A DNA stretch of 64,000 nt from Sciurus carolinensis (taxonomy: Eukaryota > Chordata > Mammalia > Rodentia > Sciuridae), in contig NC_062232.1 of the NCBI RefSeq assembly GCF_902686445.1, forward strand, positions 16,970,897-17,034,896. Reading direction: 5' to 3'. This document shows, in pieces, positions 8,767 through 17,500 of this stretch. The translations under genes and the position numbers were made by a program. Position 1 is the stretch's first letter. Every line of letters starts with the position of its first letter. The notes under the pieces were generated by a model that had not been told where the DNA came from, searched no databases, and worked only from the letters and a program-made list of their open reading frames with translations.

Positions 8767-9677
8767 TTTTTTGGAGGAGGAAGGGGGATGGGTTGTGAAG
8801 GCCCTTGTTGTTTCTTCCCTAATCCCAAACCTTCTGTATACTTCATTTTTCTCATCATACGTGCTGCAGGTTTAGAATTAATGTTTGTTGTCAACTTAGC
8901 ATTCATCTGAGTTAAGACATCCCTTCCCCATAAAGAAATAGGTATTTTACAAATATATGGTTGGAACACCCCTGAATGACCCTCATTATCCCTCCAAGAC
9001 AGTGAAGCAGCACTCTGGTTAGGCGATTGAGCCACTCCCAACCCTTGTAGGTTTTGATTAGCTGTAACTACAGGCCAACCTTTGGGCCAAACTGCCTCAC
9101 TTATTATACTTTTATCAGCTCCTGTGTCCAGTAATCCTATAAAAGGTTTATGCCCTACTGTTAGTTGCATAATGGGTCTATCTTGGAGGTCCATAGTAAA
9201 ATTAGCCCAGGGTCCACCTGTAGACCCGAATCCTTTATCTCCTCTTGTTGTCTCCCTACTAGGCCATAAAGAATGTTGGCTAGGCAAAATTAACATTTGT
9301 GCTATTCTGTCTCCTGGAGAAATGACTGTAATCCCTTTGGGTGAAGAAATCATAGCCCTAACTTGTCCTTGAAAGTCTGGGTCAATTACTCCTGGGTGGA
9401 CTATAAGACCTCTTAAAGTAGAAGAACTTTTGCCAAGGAGCAACCCTACTGAGTCTGCAGGAATATTGCCATCCCAGTCTGTGTCCACCATTTGTACACC
9501 CATATCAGGTGTTAGTACGAGTCTGGAGGTGGCACAGATGTCCAATCCTGCGCTTCCTGTTGTGGCCCTCCGCTCCTGGGCAGTGTCCCCTTCTCTGTCG
9601 GGGGGTACCACTGCCTGGGCACTTGTTGGATTACCCCGTATATTTGTGGCGGGCCCCGGGGCGGGCCCCTCATCACG
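8739..9677 (-). CDS. pro: Pro: dUTPase, aspartic protease, G-patch
   Basis: The frame is read by -1 frameshifting from gag at the A AAA AAC site 9677-9683; it has no ATG start of its own near the beginning. The N-terminal dUTPase keeps its five motifs, including SAGLDI, the GVIDPDFQG segment, GDRIAQ and the GFGSTG tail; it lowers dUTP to limit uracil incorporation. The aspartic protease follows with LLDTGAD at the active site and GRDVL near its end; it matures Gag and Pol. A glycine-rich G-patch (GLGLGKKQQG) closes the protein. This order is characteristic of betaretroviruses and IAP-like elements. The frame stops at 8739 just after the second slippery site. Confidence 0.93.
   Translation of the reverse strand, partial: RDEGPAPGPATNIRGNPTSAQAVVPPDREGDTAQERRATTGSAGLDICATSRLVLTPDMGVQMVDTDWDGNIPADSVGLLLGKSSSTLRGLIVHPGVIDPDFQGQVRAMISSPKGITVISPGDRIAQMLILPSQHSLWPSRETTRGDKGFGSTGGPWANFTMDLQDRPIMQLTVGHKPFIGLLDTGADKSIISEAVWPKGWPVVTANQNLQGLGVAQSPNQSAASLSWRDNEGHSGVFQPYICKIPISLWGRDVLTQMNAKLTTNINSKPAARMMRKMKYTEGLGLGKKQQGPSQPIPLPPPKNDFEGLGFM
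8766..8772 (-). promoter_or_regulatory. Pro-pol -1 frameshift site (A AAA AAC)
   Basis: The coding strand reads AAAAAAC with pro-frame codons CCA AAA AAC, the exact phase needed for tandem slippage. The -1 frame is then open into RT, while the pro frame ends nine codons later. A strong downstream stem is less obvious here than at the gag-pro site. Confidence 0.88.
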
Positions 9678-11176
9678 TTTTTTGTCATCCTGGTATTGGG
9701 TGGCAGAATATTACCCTGTTTGTCTCTAACGGATTTACACTCACTGAGCCAGTGTGGACCTTTTTGGCACCGAGGACATAAGCCTGGGGCTTGATGAGGC
9801 GAAGCTGGTTTTTGTGGGCATGTTGCTTTTAAATGACCCGCTTGTCCACAGCTAAAACATTTCCTTGGTTCTGGTTTAGATTTCCCTCCAAATCCCTGAG
9901 AAACAATATTAGCAAGTGTCTGGGTCTGTCTGTCTATAGCAGCAACAAATGCCGCATTATTTCCTGTAGATTCATTAATATCTTTACATACTCTCAGATA
10001 AGTAGTAAGATCTTTATTTTTCCAAGGTCTAATTGCTTCTTTACACCACTTATTAGCCTGTTCATAAGCCAATTGTTTTACCAAAGGCATTGCAGAGTCA
10101 GCGTCCCCAAAAATTCTTGAAGCAGTCTGTATTAACCTGTCTACAAAATCTGCATACGGCTCATTGTTTCCTTGAGTAACTTTAGACAACTGTCCCTGTA
10201 AGTCTCCAGTTCCTTGTAATGTTTTCCAAGCCTTAGTTGCGGCTACTGCTATTTGAGCATAAACCGCTGGATGATAATTAACTTGAGCCTGTACCCCTTC
10301 ATAAGGCCCCGTTCCCATTAACATATCTCTGTCTACTTGTGGATTTCCTGCAGCTGCGTTACGCCTTGCAGTATCTGTTGAAAGTTCCTGCCAAGACATC
10401 TTCCACATAAGGTACTGCCCTCCTGATAATGTGGCTCTAGCTAAATTAGTCCAATCTAGAGGTAATAAATTTAGAGACATCATGGTTTCCACCAGAGACA
10501 CCGTAAAGGCAGATTGAGGCCCATAAGTACTGACAGCTTCCTTTAGCTGTTTGACCATTTTAAAATCTATAGGTTGGTGATAACGTTGTTGCTGTGCGTC
10601 CTCAAACACTGGATAAACGCTATCTTCCTGTACTGTAGACCATCCTGTATGTCTACTAGACCCAGTAACAGGAGGGAGATCCATTGGGGGTGCAGAGGGT
10701 GTAACAGGCACCAGAGGGCGCTCCTTCCCCAATTTTAATTTTTGTACCCTTTGTTCCAGTTCCTCTCCTGAGAGTTCCCCTTCAGAGTCAGAACCCATTT
10801 CACTTCCCCCTCCTATTTCACTTCTCCTTCCTGAAGTACATGACTGTTCCTCTTTAATTTCTTCTAAAACTTGACTTCCCTCTTCTAAAGATTTTTGTGA
10901 ACTTGGCTTTTTACTTTGTAAGCAAGATCTAATCAAAGACCAGATGGCTAGAGTCCCCACAGGGAGTGATACCTGTTTGTCTGCTACGTGCAGATCTTCT
11001 CCTAGCTGTTCCCATTGAGGTATGTTTAACAACCCCTCCTCCAGAAACCAAGGGGATACCTTTTCTATTGTATCTAAGAATGTACGTGCTGTCTTTGCCT
11101 TTAATGGAGTGCCGTTGCTCTTTAACAGTTCCCGGAGGGGCTGTTGCATCCTAGTCTTAGATAGTTCCGTTCCCAT
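9512..11176 (-). CDS. gag: Gag polyprotein, intact frame
   Basis: This structural precursor drives particle assembly. I choose the ATG at 11174-11176 because it gives MGTELS, a standard N-myristoylation signal; the upstream in-frame ATG at 11197 would add seven residues and lose it. From the chosen start the length is 554 residues. Matrix-like N-terminus; acidic, Ser/Glu-rich linker (about 95-145); a PSAP late-domain motif at about 160-163, expected to recruit TSG101 for budding; capsid with a major homology region (QGNNEPYADFVDRL); and nucleocapsid with two CX2CX4HX4C zinc knuckles in the last quarter. The gag-pro slippery site lies about 57 codons before the stop. No internal stop or frameshift is seen. 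Confidence 0.94.
   Translation of the reverse strand: MGTELSKTRMQQPLRELLKSNGTPLKAKTARTFLDTIEKVSPWFLEEGLLNIPQWEQLGEDLHVADKQVSLPVGTLAIWSLIRSCLQSKKPSSQKSLEEGSQVLEEIKEEQSCTSGRRSEIGGGSEMGSDSEGELSGEELEQRVQKLKLGKERPLVPVTPSAPPMDLPPVTGSSRHTGWSTVQEDSVYPVFEDAQQQRYHQPIDFKMVKQLKEAVSTYGPQSAFTVSLVETMMSLNLLPLDWTNLARATLSGGQYLMWKMSWQELSTDTARRNAAAGNPQVDRDMLMGTGPYEGVQAQVNYHPAVYAQIAVAATKAWKTLQGTGDLQGQLSKVTQGNNEPYADFVDRLIQTASRIFGDADSAMPLVKQLAYEQANKWCKEAIRPWKNKDLTTYLRVCKDINESTGNNAAFVAAIDRQTQTLANIVSQGFGGKSKPEPRKCFSCGQAGHLKATCPQKPASPHQAPGLCPRCQKGPHWLSECKSVRDKQGNILPPNTRMTKNVMRGPPRGPPQIYGVIQQVPRQWYPPTEKGTLPRSGGPQQEAQDWTSVPPPDSY
9648..9669 (-). promoter_or_regulatory. GC-rich frameshift stimulator candidate
   Basis: Seven bases after the gag-pro slippery site the RNA becomes almost pure G/C, with self-complementary GGGG and CCCC blocks. 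A further CGGGGTA can pair with a downstream TACCCC. The spacing suits a frameshift-stimulating hairpin or pseudoknot. The pairing was worked out by eye, not folded. Confidence 0.55.
9677..9683 (-). promoter_or_regulatory. Gag-pro -1 frameshift site (A AAA AAC)
   Basis: Gag codons ACA AAA AAC place the AAAAAAC heptamer in the required phase, and the -1 frame is open straight into the dUTPase. A structured GC-rich stretch begins seven bases downstream. Confidence 0.92.
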
Positions 11177-11310
11177 GATGTAATAATCCACTAGCACTAA
11201 GACTTAAGAAGACTACACACACAAACCAAACAAGGAGAACAAAAGAAAAAACAAGAACACACATCAATCGCTTATCACACATTGACAAAGAACTACATAT
11301 ACTTCTGTTT
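11177..11310 (-). other. U-rich leader just before gag
   Basis: In RNA sense the leader segment next to the gag ATG is strongly U/G-rich, with long runs of T, TTC and TTG. No ORF is present. Possible roles such as ribosome loading are unproven. Confidence 0.5.
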
Positions 11311-11316
11311 TAGCTC

Positions 11317-11425
11317 AGGCTCGTAGCCTCTTTCCTGTTAACTCAGGCTCGCAGCCTCTTTCCTGTTTTCCTTTACACTCAGGCTCACAGCCGTTTTATG
11401 TGTCTAGAGATCAGGTTCGCAACCT
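11317..11425 (-). promoter_or_regulatory. Four tandem stem-loops, putative packaging signal
   Basis: Four copies of a 13-base hairpin occur at 11317-11329, 11345-11357, 11381-11393 and 11413-11425. Consensus in RNA sense is AGGCT-GCG-AGCCT, usually with AAAG on the 5' side and GAG on the 3' side. The copy at 11413-11425 has AGGTT/AACCT, so both stem sides changed together and pairing is kept. The copy at 11381-11393 loses only the closing pair. All lie downstream of the splice donor and would be in genomic RNA only. That position suits packaging or dimerisation; function is inferred. Confidence 0.7.
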
Positions 11426-11455
11426 CTTTCAAACTTTATACTTTACCTGTTGATT

Positions 11456-11463
11456 ACTTACCT
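11456..11463 (-). promoter_or_regulatory. Major splice donor candidate
   Basis: The coding strand reads AG|GTAAGT, a perfect donor consensus, with the exon ending at 11462. It lies 16 bases past the primer-binding site. It would serve the env message with the acceptor at 6264/6265. Confidence 0.75.
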
Positions 11464-11478
11464 ATCGTGTTACTGAGC

Positions 11479-11497
11479 TCCCGGGGTTTCAGCACCA
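11479..11497 (-). promoter_or_regulatory. Primer-binding site, tRNA-Phe-like
   Basis: Two bases after the 5' LTR the coding strand reads TGGTGCTGAAACCCCGGGA. The known primer site complementary to mammalian tRNA-Phe, used by rodent IAP elements, matches this except for one substitution and one extra C. The TGG start pairs with the CCA end of tRNA. The Phe assignment rests on remembered tRNA sequence. Confidence 0.75.
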
Positions 11498-11499
11498 CC

Positions 11500-11860
11500 T
11501 GTCGCGCTCCCTGCCCGCAGAGAGACACAACACCTGGTTCTTTTCAGCTCTTTATTGCGCGCGTCTGCCGTGGTTTGTTTCTCGCTTCTTCTTCCTTCTT
11601 TTGGGGGAAGCTACACCTCGATATATGCCCCCAAGCGACCAATCATCATACAGAGCACGAGGGGAGAGCGTGGACAGATACAGGCAGCATATACAGGCAT
11701 GCAGTGTCCATGAGGGGGCTTCAACCAATCACTGAAACTTCCTCAAGCGACATCAGTTGTCTGCGCACAAGCTAGCTACACTCAACCACACTGGCATCCT
11801 GCCAGGCGCCATCTTGGCCTTGCCACACCTAGGGCCAGGGGTCCGGCCGAAACCCCGACA
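11500..11860 (-). repeat. Provirus 5' LTR (promoter LTR)
   Basis: This 361-bp copy matches the 3' LTR at all but one position. On the coding strand it runs TGTCGGGG to GCGCGACA. Its U3 has a YY1-type CAAGATGGC at 11809-11816, inverted CCAAT boxes at 11725-11729 and 11639-11643, and a TATA-like CATATATC at 11620-11627. AATAAA follows at 11551-11556. The CpG-rich composition makes it a likely target of DNA methylation. Confidence 0.97.
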
Positions 11861-11866
11861 GTATGT
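11861..11866. repeat. Provirus target-site duplication, right copy
   Basis: GTATGT follows the terminal CA of the LTR and matches 3936-3941 exactly. The L1 ORF2 text then resumes with CATTGGGATTTTAATTGG. Confidence 0.95.
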
Positions 11867-13232
11867 CATTGGGATTTTAATTGGAATTGCATTGAATCTG
11901 TATAGCACTTTTGGTAGTATGGTCATTTTGACAATATTAATTCTTCCTATCCAAGAACACGGGAGATCTTTCCATCTTCTAAGGTTTTCTTTAATTTCTT
12001 TCTTTAGTGTTCTGTAGTTCTCATTGTAGAGGTCTTTCACCTCTTTTGTGAGATTGATTCCCAAGTATTTTATTTTTTTTTGAGGCTATTGTGAATGGGG
12101 TAGTTTTCCTAACTTCTCTTTCTGAAGATTCATCACTTATGTATAAAAATGCATGGGATTTATGAGTATTGATCTTGTAAACCTGCTACTTTACTGAATT
12201 CACTTATGAGTTCTAAAAGTTTTCTGGTGGAATTTCCTGGTTCTTCTAAATATATAATCATGTCATCTGCAAATAGGGATAGTTTCAGTTCTTCTTTTCC
12301 TATTTGTATCTCTTTAATTTTCTTGGTCTGTCTAATTGCTCTGGCTAGAGTTTCAAGGATGATGTTGAATAGAAGTGGTGAAAGAGGGCATCCCTGCCTT
12401 GTTCCAGTTTTTAGGGGGAATGCTTTCAGTTTTTCACCATTTAAAATCATATTGGCCATGGTCTTAGCATAGATGGCCTTTACAACGTTAAGAAATGTTC
12501 CCACTATCCCTATTTTTTCTAGTGTTTTGAGCATGAAGGAATGCTGTATTTTATCGAATGCTTTTTCTGCATCTATCGAAATAATCATGTGATTCTTGAC
12601 TTTAAGTCTGTTGATATGGTGAAATACATTTATTGATTTCTGAATGTTGAACCAACCTTGCATTCCTGGGATAAAACCCACTTGATCGTGGTGCACTATC
12701 TTTTTAATATATTTTTGTATGCGATTTGCTAAGATTTTGTTTCATCATTTTTGCATCAATGTTCATGAAGGATATTGGTCTGAAAATTTCTTTCCTCGAT
12801 GTGTCTCTGTCTGGTTTAGGTATCAGGGTGATATTGGCTTCATAGAATGAGTTTGGGAGGGTTCTCTCCTCTTCTATTTCATGGAATACTTTGAGGAGTA
12901 TTGGAATGAGCTCTTCTTTAAAGGTTTTGTAGAACTCGGCTGAGAACCCATCTGGTCCTGGACTTTTCTTTGTTGGTAGTCTTTTGATGACTTCTTCTAT
13001 TTCATTACTTGAAATTGGTCTATTTAAATTGTGTATGTCCTCCTCGTTCAGTTTAGGCAATTCATATGTCTCTAGAAACCTGTTGATGTCTTCAAGATTT
13101 TCTGTTTTGTTGGAGTATAGATTTTCAAAATAGCTTCTGATTATATTTTGTATTTCACTCGTGTCTGTTGTGATATTTCTTTGGTCATTCTGAATTTAGT
13201 AATTTGAGTTTTCTCTCTCCTTCTCTTTGTTA
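11861..13232 (-). mobile_element. L1 retrotransposon, 5' part (ORF2 RT region)
   Basis: This continues the L1 broken by the provirus. ORF2 text is readable on the minus strand at 12704-13060 ([17 protein letters not shown] finger region) and 12160-12696 ([13 protein letters not shown] and catalytic FADD). Small frameshifts separate the pieces, and the stretch nearest the LTR (from about 12064 down) is in another frame. The element is 5'-truncated about 13232 within ORF2, at the TLTKRRREKTQIT region, so ORF1 and the 5' UTR are missing. It is a dead copy. Confidence 0.9.
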
Positions 13233-13530
13233 GTGCAGCTAAGCATATATGTACATAGGAAAGATAGGTTAGATTCATTCCACTGCTCTTCCCTTATCCC
13301 TTACTTCATCCTTCCCTCTTATTCCCCTTGTCTAATTTACCAATCTTTCTTCTGTTTTGATGGAATCCATCCCAGCCTTCCTTTCTCTCACCCCTTATTT
13401 TGCAGAGAAAACAATCAACCTTTGACTTTTTGAGCCTGACTTTTTTCACTCAGCACAATGGTCTCAGTTCCATCCATTTACCAGAGAATGCCATGATTTC
13501 ATTATTCTTTATGACTGAGTAATATATTCC

Positions 13531-13572
<42 letters not shown>

Positions 13573-13745
13573 CACATTTTCTTTATCCATTCATCTATTG
13601 AAGGGTGATGTGATTGGTTCCGGAGCTTGGCTTTTGTGAATTGTGCTGCTATAAACATTGATGTGACTTTATCCCTGTAGGATGCATATTTTAGATCTTT
13701 TGGATATAATGGTGGCTTCCAAATCCCTATCACCAGCACATCTTC
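13233..13745 (-). mobile_element. L1 3' end fragment, older subfamily
   Basis: An inverted L1 3' UTR plus the final part of ORF2 (GAGTAATAT, CCATTCATC, GAAGGG landmarks). It carries a TG repeat at about 13535-13570 and is truncated near 13745. Confidence 0.75.
13535..13570. repeat. (TG)n microsatellite inside L1
   Basis: About 18 TG units at the same ORF2 position as the tracts at 2115 and 14500. Confidence 0.9.
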
Positions 13746-13784
13746 TCATGTAAGTTCCGACTACTAATCAACCTATAAATGCAT

Positions 13785-14100
13785 TTTCTTTTCTTTTTTA
13801 AAATTTATTTTTATTGTAAAGAAATGGGATACATGTTGTTTCTGTTTGTACATGAAGTAAAGGCTTACCATTTGTGTAATCATAAATTTACATAGGGTAA
13901 TGGCGTCTGATTTATTCTGTAATTTTTTCCCTTCCCCCCACCCCTCCCACCCCTCTTTTCCCTCTATACAGTCCCTCCTTCCTCCATCTTGCCCCCCCCA
14001 TTATGTGTAATCATCTGCTTGTCAGCGAAGATTCATCACTTATGTATAAAAATGCCTTAGATTTATGTGCATTGATTTTATATCCTGCTACTTTACTTAT
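13785..14100 (-). mobile_element. L1 3' UTR fragment joined to internal ORF2
   Basis: 13785-14027 matches the inverted 3' UTR of the younger L1s (compare 1745-1990). At about 14028 the text jumps to the ORF2 segment GATTCATCACTTATGTATAAAAATG seen at 12127, so most of ORF2 is deleted in this copy. Confidence 0.7.
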
Positions 14101-14499
14101 TAATTTTTAAATTTGTTCTAATTAGTTATACATGACAGTAGAATGCATTTTGACACGTTATACACAAATGAAGCACAACTTCTCCTTCCTCTGATCATGG
14201 TGCTGAGTCACAATGGAAGTGTAATCATACATGTATATAGTAATAATATCCATCTCATTCCACCGTCCTTCCCATCCCTATGCCACCTCCCCTCAGTCCT
14301 CTCTGTACACTCTAAAGTGCCTTCATTCTCCCCCACCTCTTGCCTTCATTATGGACTAACATCTGCTTATCAGAAAAAAATTTGGCCTTTTTTTGGTGTG
14401 TTTGGCTTATTTCACTTAGCATGATTTTCTCCAGATTCATCCATTCATGTGCAAATGCCATAATTTCATTCTACTTTAAGGCTGAGTAATATTTCATTG

Positions 14500-14520
14500 T
14501 GTGTGTGTGTGTGTGTGTGT
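14500..14520. repeat. (TG)n microsatellite inside L1
   Basis: About ten TG units after ATTTCATTG, homologous in position to the tracts at 2115 and 13535. Confidence 0.85.
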
Positions 14521-17500
14521 TTCTTTATCCATTCATCTGTTGAAGGGCATCTAGGTTGGTTCCACAATGTAGCTATTGTGAATTTAGCTGCTATAAACAT
14601 TGATGTGGCTATGTCAGTGTAGTATGCTGATTTTAAGTCCTTTGGGTATAGGCCAAGGAGTGGGATAGCTGGGTCAAATGGTGGTTCCATTCCAAGTTTT
14701 CTGAGAAATCTCCATACTGCTTTCCATAGTGTTTGCACCAATTTGCAGCAATGTATGAGTGTACCTTTTCCCCCACATGCTCACTAACACTTGTTGTTGC
14801 TTGTATTCCTGATATTTGCCATTCTTACTTAATTGAGATAAAATCTTAAAGTAGTTTTGATTTGCGTTTTTCCAGTTGCTAGAGGTGATGAACCTTTTTT
14901 GGATTTTCTAAATATATATGTTTCTTTGATCAATTTTATATCTTCTGTGAAGTGTCTGTTCAGTTGTTTAGCCCATTTATTGATTGGGTTGTTTTCTTTA
15001 AGTTTTTTGAGTTCTTTATATATCCTGGAGATTAGTGCTCTATCTGAGGTGTGTTTAGTAAAGATTTTCTCTCATTCTGTGGGCCATCTCTTCATGTTCT
15101 TGATTGTTTCCTTTTCTGAGAAGAAACTCTTTAGTTTGATACCATCCCATTTATTGATTCTTCATTTTACTTCTTGCACTTCACAAGTCTTGTTAAGGAA
15201 GTCAGTTCCTAAGCTGACATGGTGGAGATTTGGTTCTAAGTTTTCTTCTATTAGGTACAGGGTCTCTGTTCTAGTGCCTAAGTTTTTGAATTGATTTTTG
15301 TGCAGGGTGAGAGATAGAGGTTTAATTTCATTTTGCTACATATGGATTTTCAGTTTTCCTGGCACCATTTGTTGAAGAGGCTCTCTTTTCTCCAAGGTAT
15401 GTTTTTGGTGCCTTTGTCTAGTATGAGATAACTGTATTTATGTGGGTTTGTTTCTGTGTCTTCTATTCTGTACCATTGGTGTGCATGTCTATTTTGGTGC
15501 CAATACCATGCCATTTTTGCTATTATTTCTCTGTAGTATAGTTTAAGATCTAGAATTGCGATGCCTTCTGCTTCACTTTTGTTGCTAAGTATTGCTTTGG
15601 CTATTCAGGGTCTCTTATTTTCCAAATGAATTTTGTGATTGCTTTTTCTAGTCCTTTGAAGAATGTCATTGGGATTTTAATAGTAATTGCATTGAATCTG
15701 TATAACAGTTTGGTAGTATGGTCATTTTGATAATATTAATTATGCCTATTCAAGAACCTGGGAGATCTTTCCATCTTCCAAAGTCTTCTTCAATTTCTTT
15801 CTTTAGTGTTTTTTAGTTTTCATTGTAGAGTTCTTTCACCTCTTTTGTTAGATTGATTCCCAAGAATTTTAATTTTTTTGAAGCTATTGTGAATAATATA
15901 ATTTTCCTAATTTTTCTTGCAGTTGATTCATCACTGATGCATAGAAATGCATTTGATTTATGGGTATTGATTTTATATCCTTCTACTTTGCTGAATTCCC
16001 TTATTAGTTCTAGAAGTTTTCTGGTGGAATTTTTTGGATTTTCTAAATATAGAATCATGTCATCAGAATATAGTGATAGTTTGGATTCTTCTTTTCCTAT
16101 TTGTATACCTTTAATTTCTTTCATCTGTCTAATTGCTCTGGTTAGAGTTTCAAGGACTATGTTGAATTGAAGTGGTGAAAGAGGACATCCCTGTCATGTT
16201 CCAGTTTTTAGGGGAAATACTTCTAATTTTTCTCCACTTAGAATGATATTGGCCTTGGGCTTAGCATAGATAGCTTTTTTAATGTTGAGGTATGTTCCTA
16301 CTACCCCTGATTTTTCTAGTGTTTTGGACATGAACAGGTACTATATTTTGTCAAATACTTTTTCTGCATCTATTGAGATGATCATATGATTCTTGTTTTT
16401 AAGTCTATCGATGTGATGAATTACGTTTATTGATTTCCATATGTTGAACCAATGTTGTATCCCTGGGGTGAACTCCACTTGATCATTATGCACTATCTTT
16501 TTAATATTTTTGTATGCAATTTGCCAAAATTTTATTGAGAATTTTTGTGTCTCTGTTAATCAGGTATATTGGTTTGAAGTTTTCTTTCCTTGATGTGTGT
16601 TTGTCTGATTTTCATATCATGGTGATACCAGCATCATAGAATGAGTTTTGAAGGGTTACCTCCTTTTCTATTTCATGGAATAATTTGAGGAGTAGTGGTG
16701 TTAATTGTTCTTTGAAGGTCTTGTAGAACTTGGCTGAGAATCTGTCTGGTTCTGGGCTTTTTTGGGTTGTTGGTAGGTTTCTGATGGTGTTTTCTATTTC
16801 ATTGCTTGAAATTTCTGTTTAAGTTGTGTATGTTCACCTTTTTCAGTTTGGGTAGTTCATATGTCTCTAGAAATTTGTCAATGCCTTTGAGATTTTCTAT
16901 TTTATTTGAGTATATATTTTCAAAATAGTTTCTAATTATCTTCTGTATTTTAGTAGTATCCATTGTGATATTTCCTTTTTCATCATGACTTTTAGTAATT
17001 TGAGTTTTTTCTTCATTAGTATAGCTAAGGGTTATCAATTTTTATTATTTTTTCAAAGAACCAACTTTTCATTTGGTCAATTTTTTGAATTGTTTCTTTT
17101 GCTTCAATTTCATTGATTTCAGCTCTGATTTTAATTACTTCCTGTCTTCTACTGCTTTTGGTGTTGATTTGTTCTTCTTTTTCTAGGGCATTGAGCTGTA
17201 ATGTTAGGTCATTTATTTGTTGACTTTTTATTCTTTCAATCAATGAGCTCAATGCAGTGAAGTTTCCTCTTAGCACTGCCTTCAAAGTGTCCCAGAGATT
17301 TTGATATGTTGTATTGTATTCTCATTTACCTCTAAGTGTTTTTTTATTTCCTCCCTGATTTCTTCTGCTATCCAGTCATCATTCAATAGCATGTTATTTA
17401 GTCTCCAGATGTTGGAGTAGCTTCTATTTTTTTATTTTATCATTGATTTCTAATTTTATTCCATTATGATATGATAGAATGCATGATAGTATTTCTATTT

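Larger units (their letters stand above)
3942..11860 (-). mobile_element. Complete endogenous betaretrovirus-like (class II) provirus
   Basis: The element is 7,919 bp, transcribed from the minus strand, with paired 361-bp LTRs, a primer-binding site, splice signals, gag, pro, pol, env, a CTE-like element and a polypurine tract, all in canonical order. I found no stop codon or frameshift other than the two expected programmed -1 sites. A dUTPase fused ahead of the protease, a G-patch, and a transmembrane Env subunit without the CX6CC motif are betaretroviral traits. The primer site resembles tRNA-Phe, as in rodent IAP elements, and env is retained as in IAPE elements. Placement within class II is secure; the exact sublineage needs a pol tree. 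One LTR difference in 361 bases points to recent insertion. Confidence 0.96.

Noticed and set aside
11174..11197. Gag start at 11197
   Set aside because: The ATG seven codons downstream gives an MG myristoylation signal expected for this type of Gag.
11317..11425. CRISPR-like array
   Set aside because: Four short palindromic repeats in a retroviral leader of a mammalian genome; no conserved long repeats, spacers or cas genes.
11753..12064. Open frame spanning LTR and L1
   Set aside because: It is L1 ORF2 text running by chance into antisense-free LTR sequence; neither part would be a functional product.
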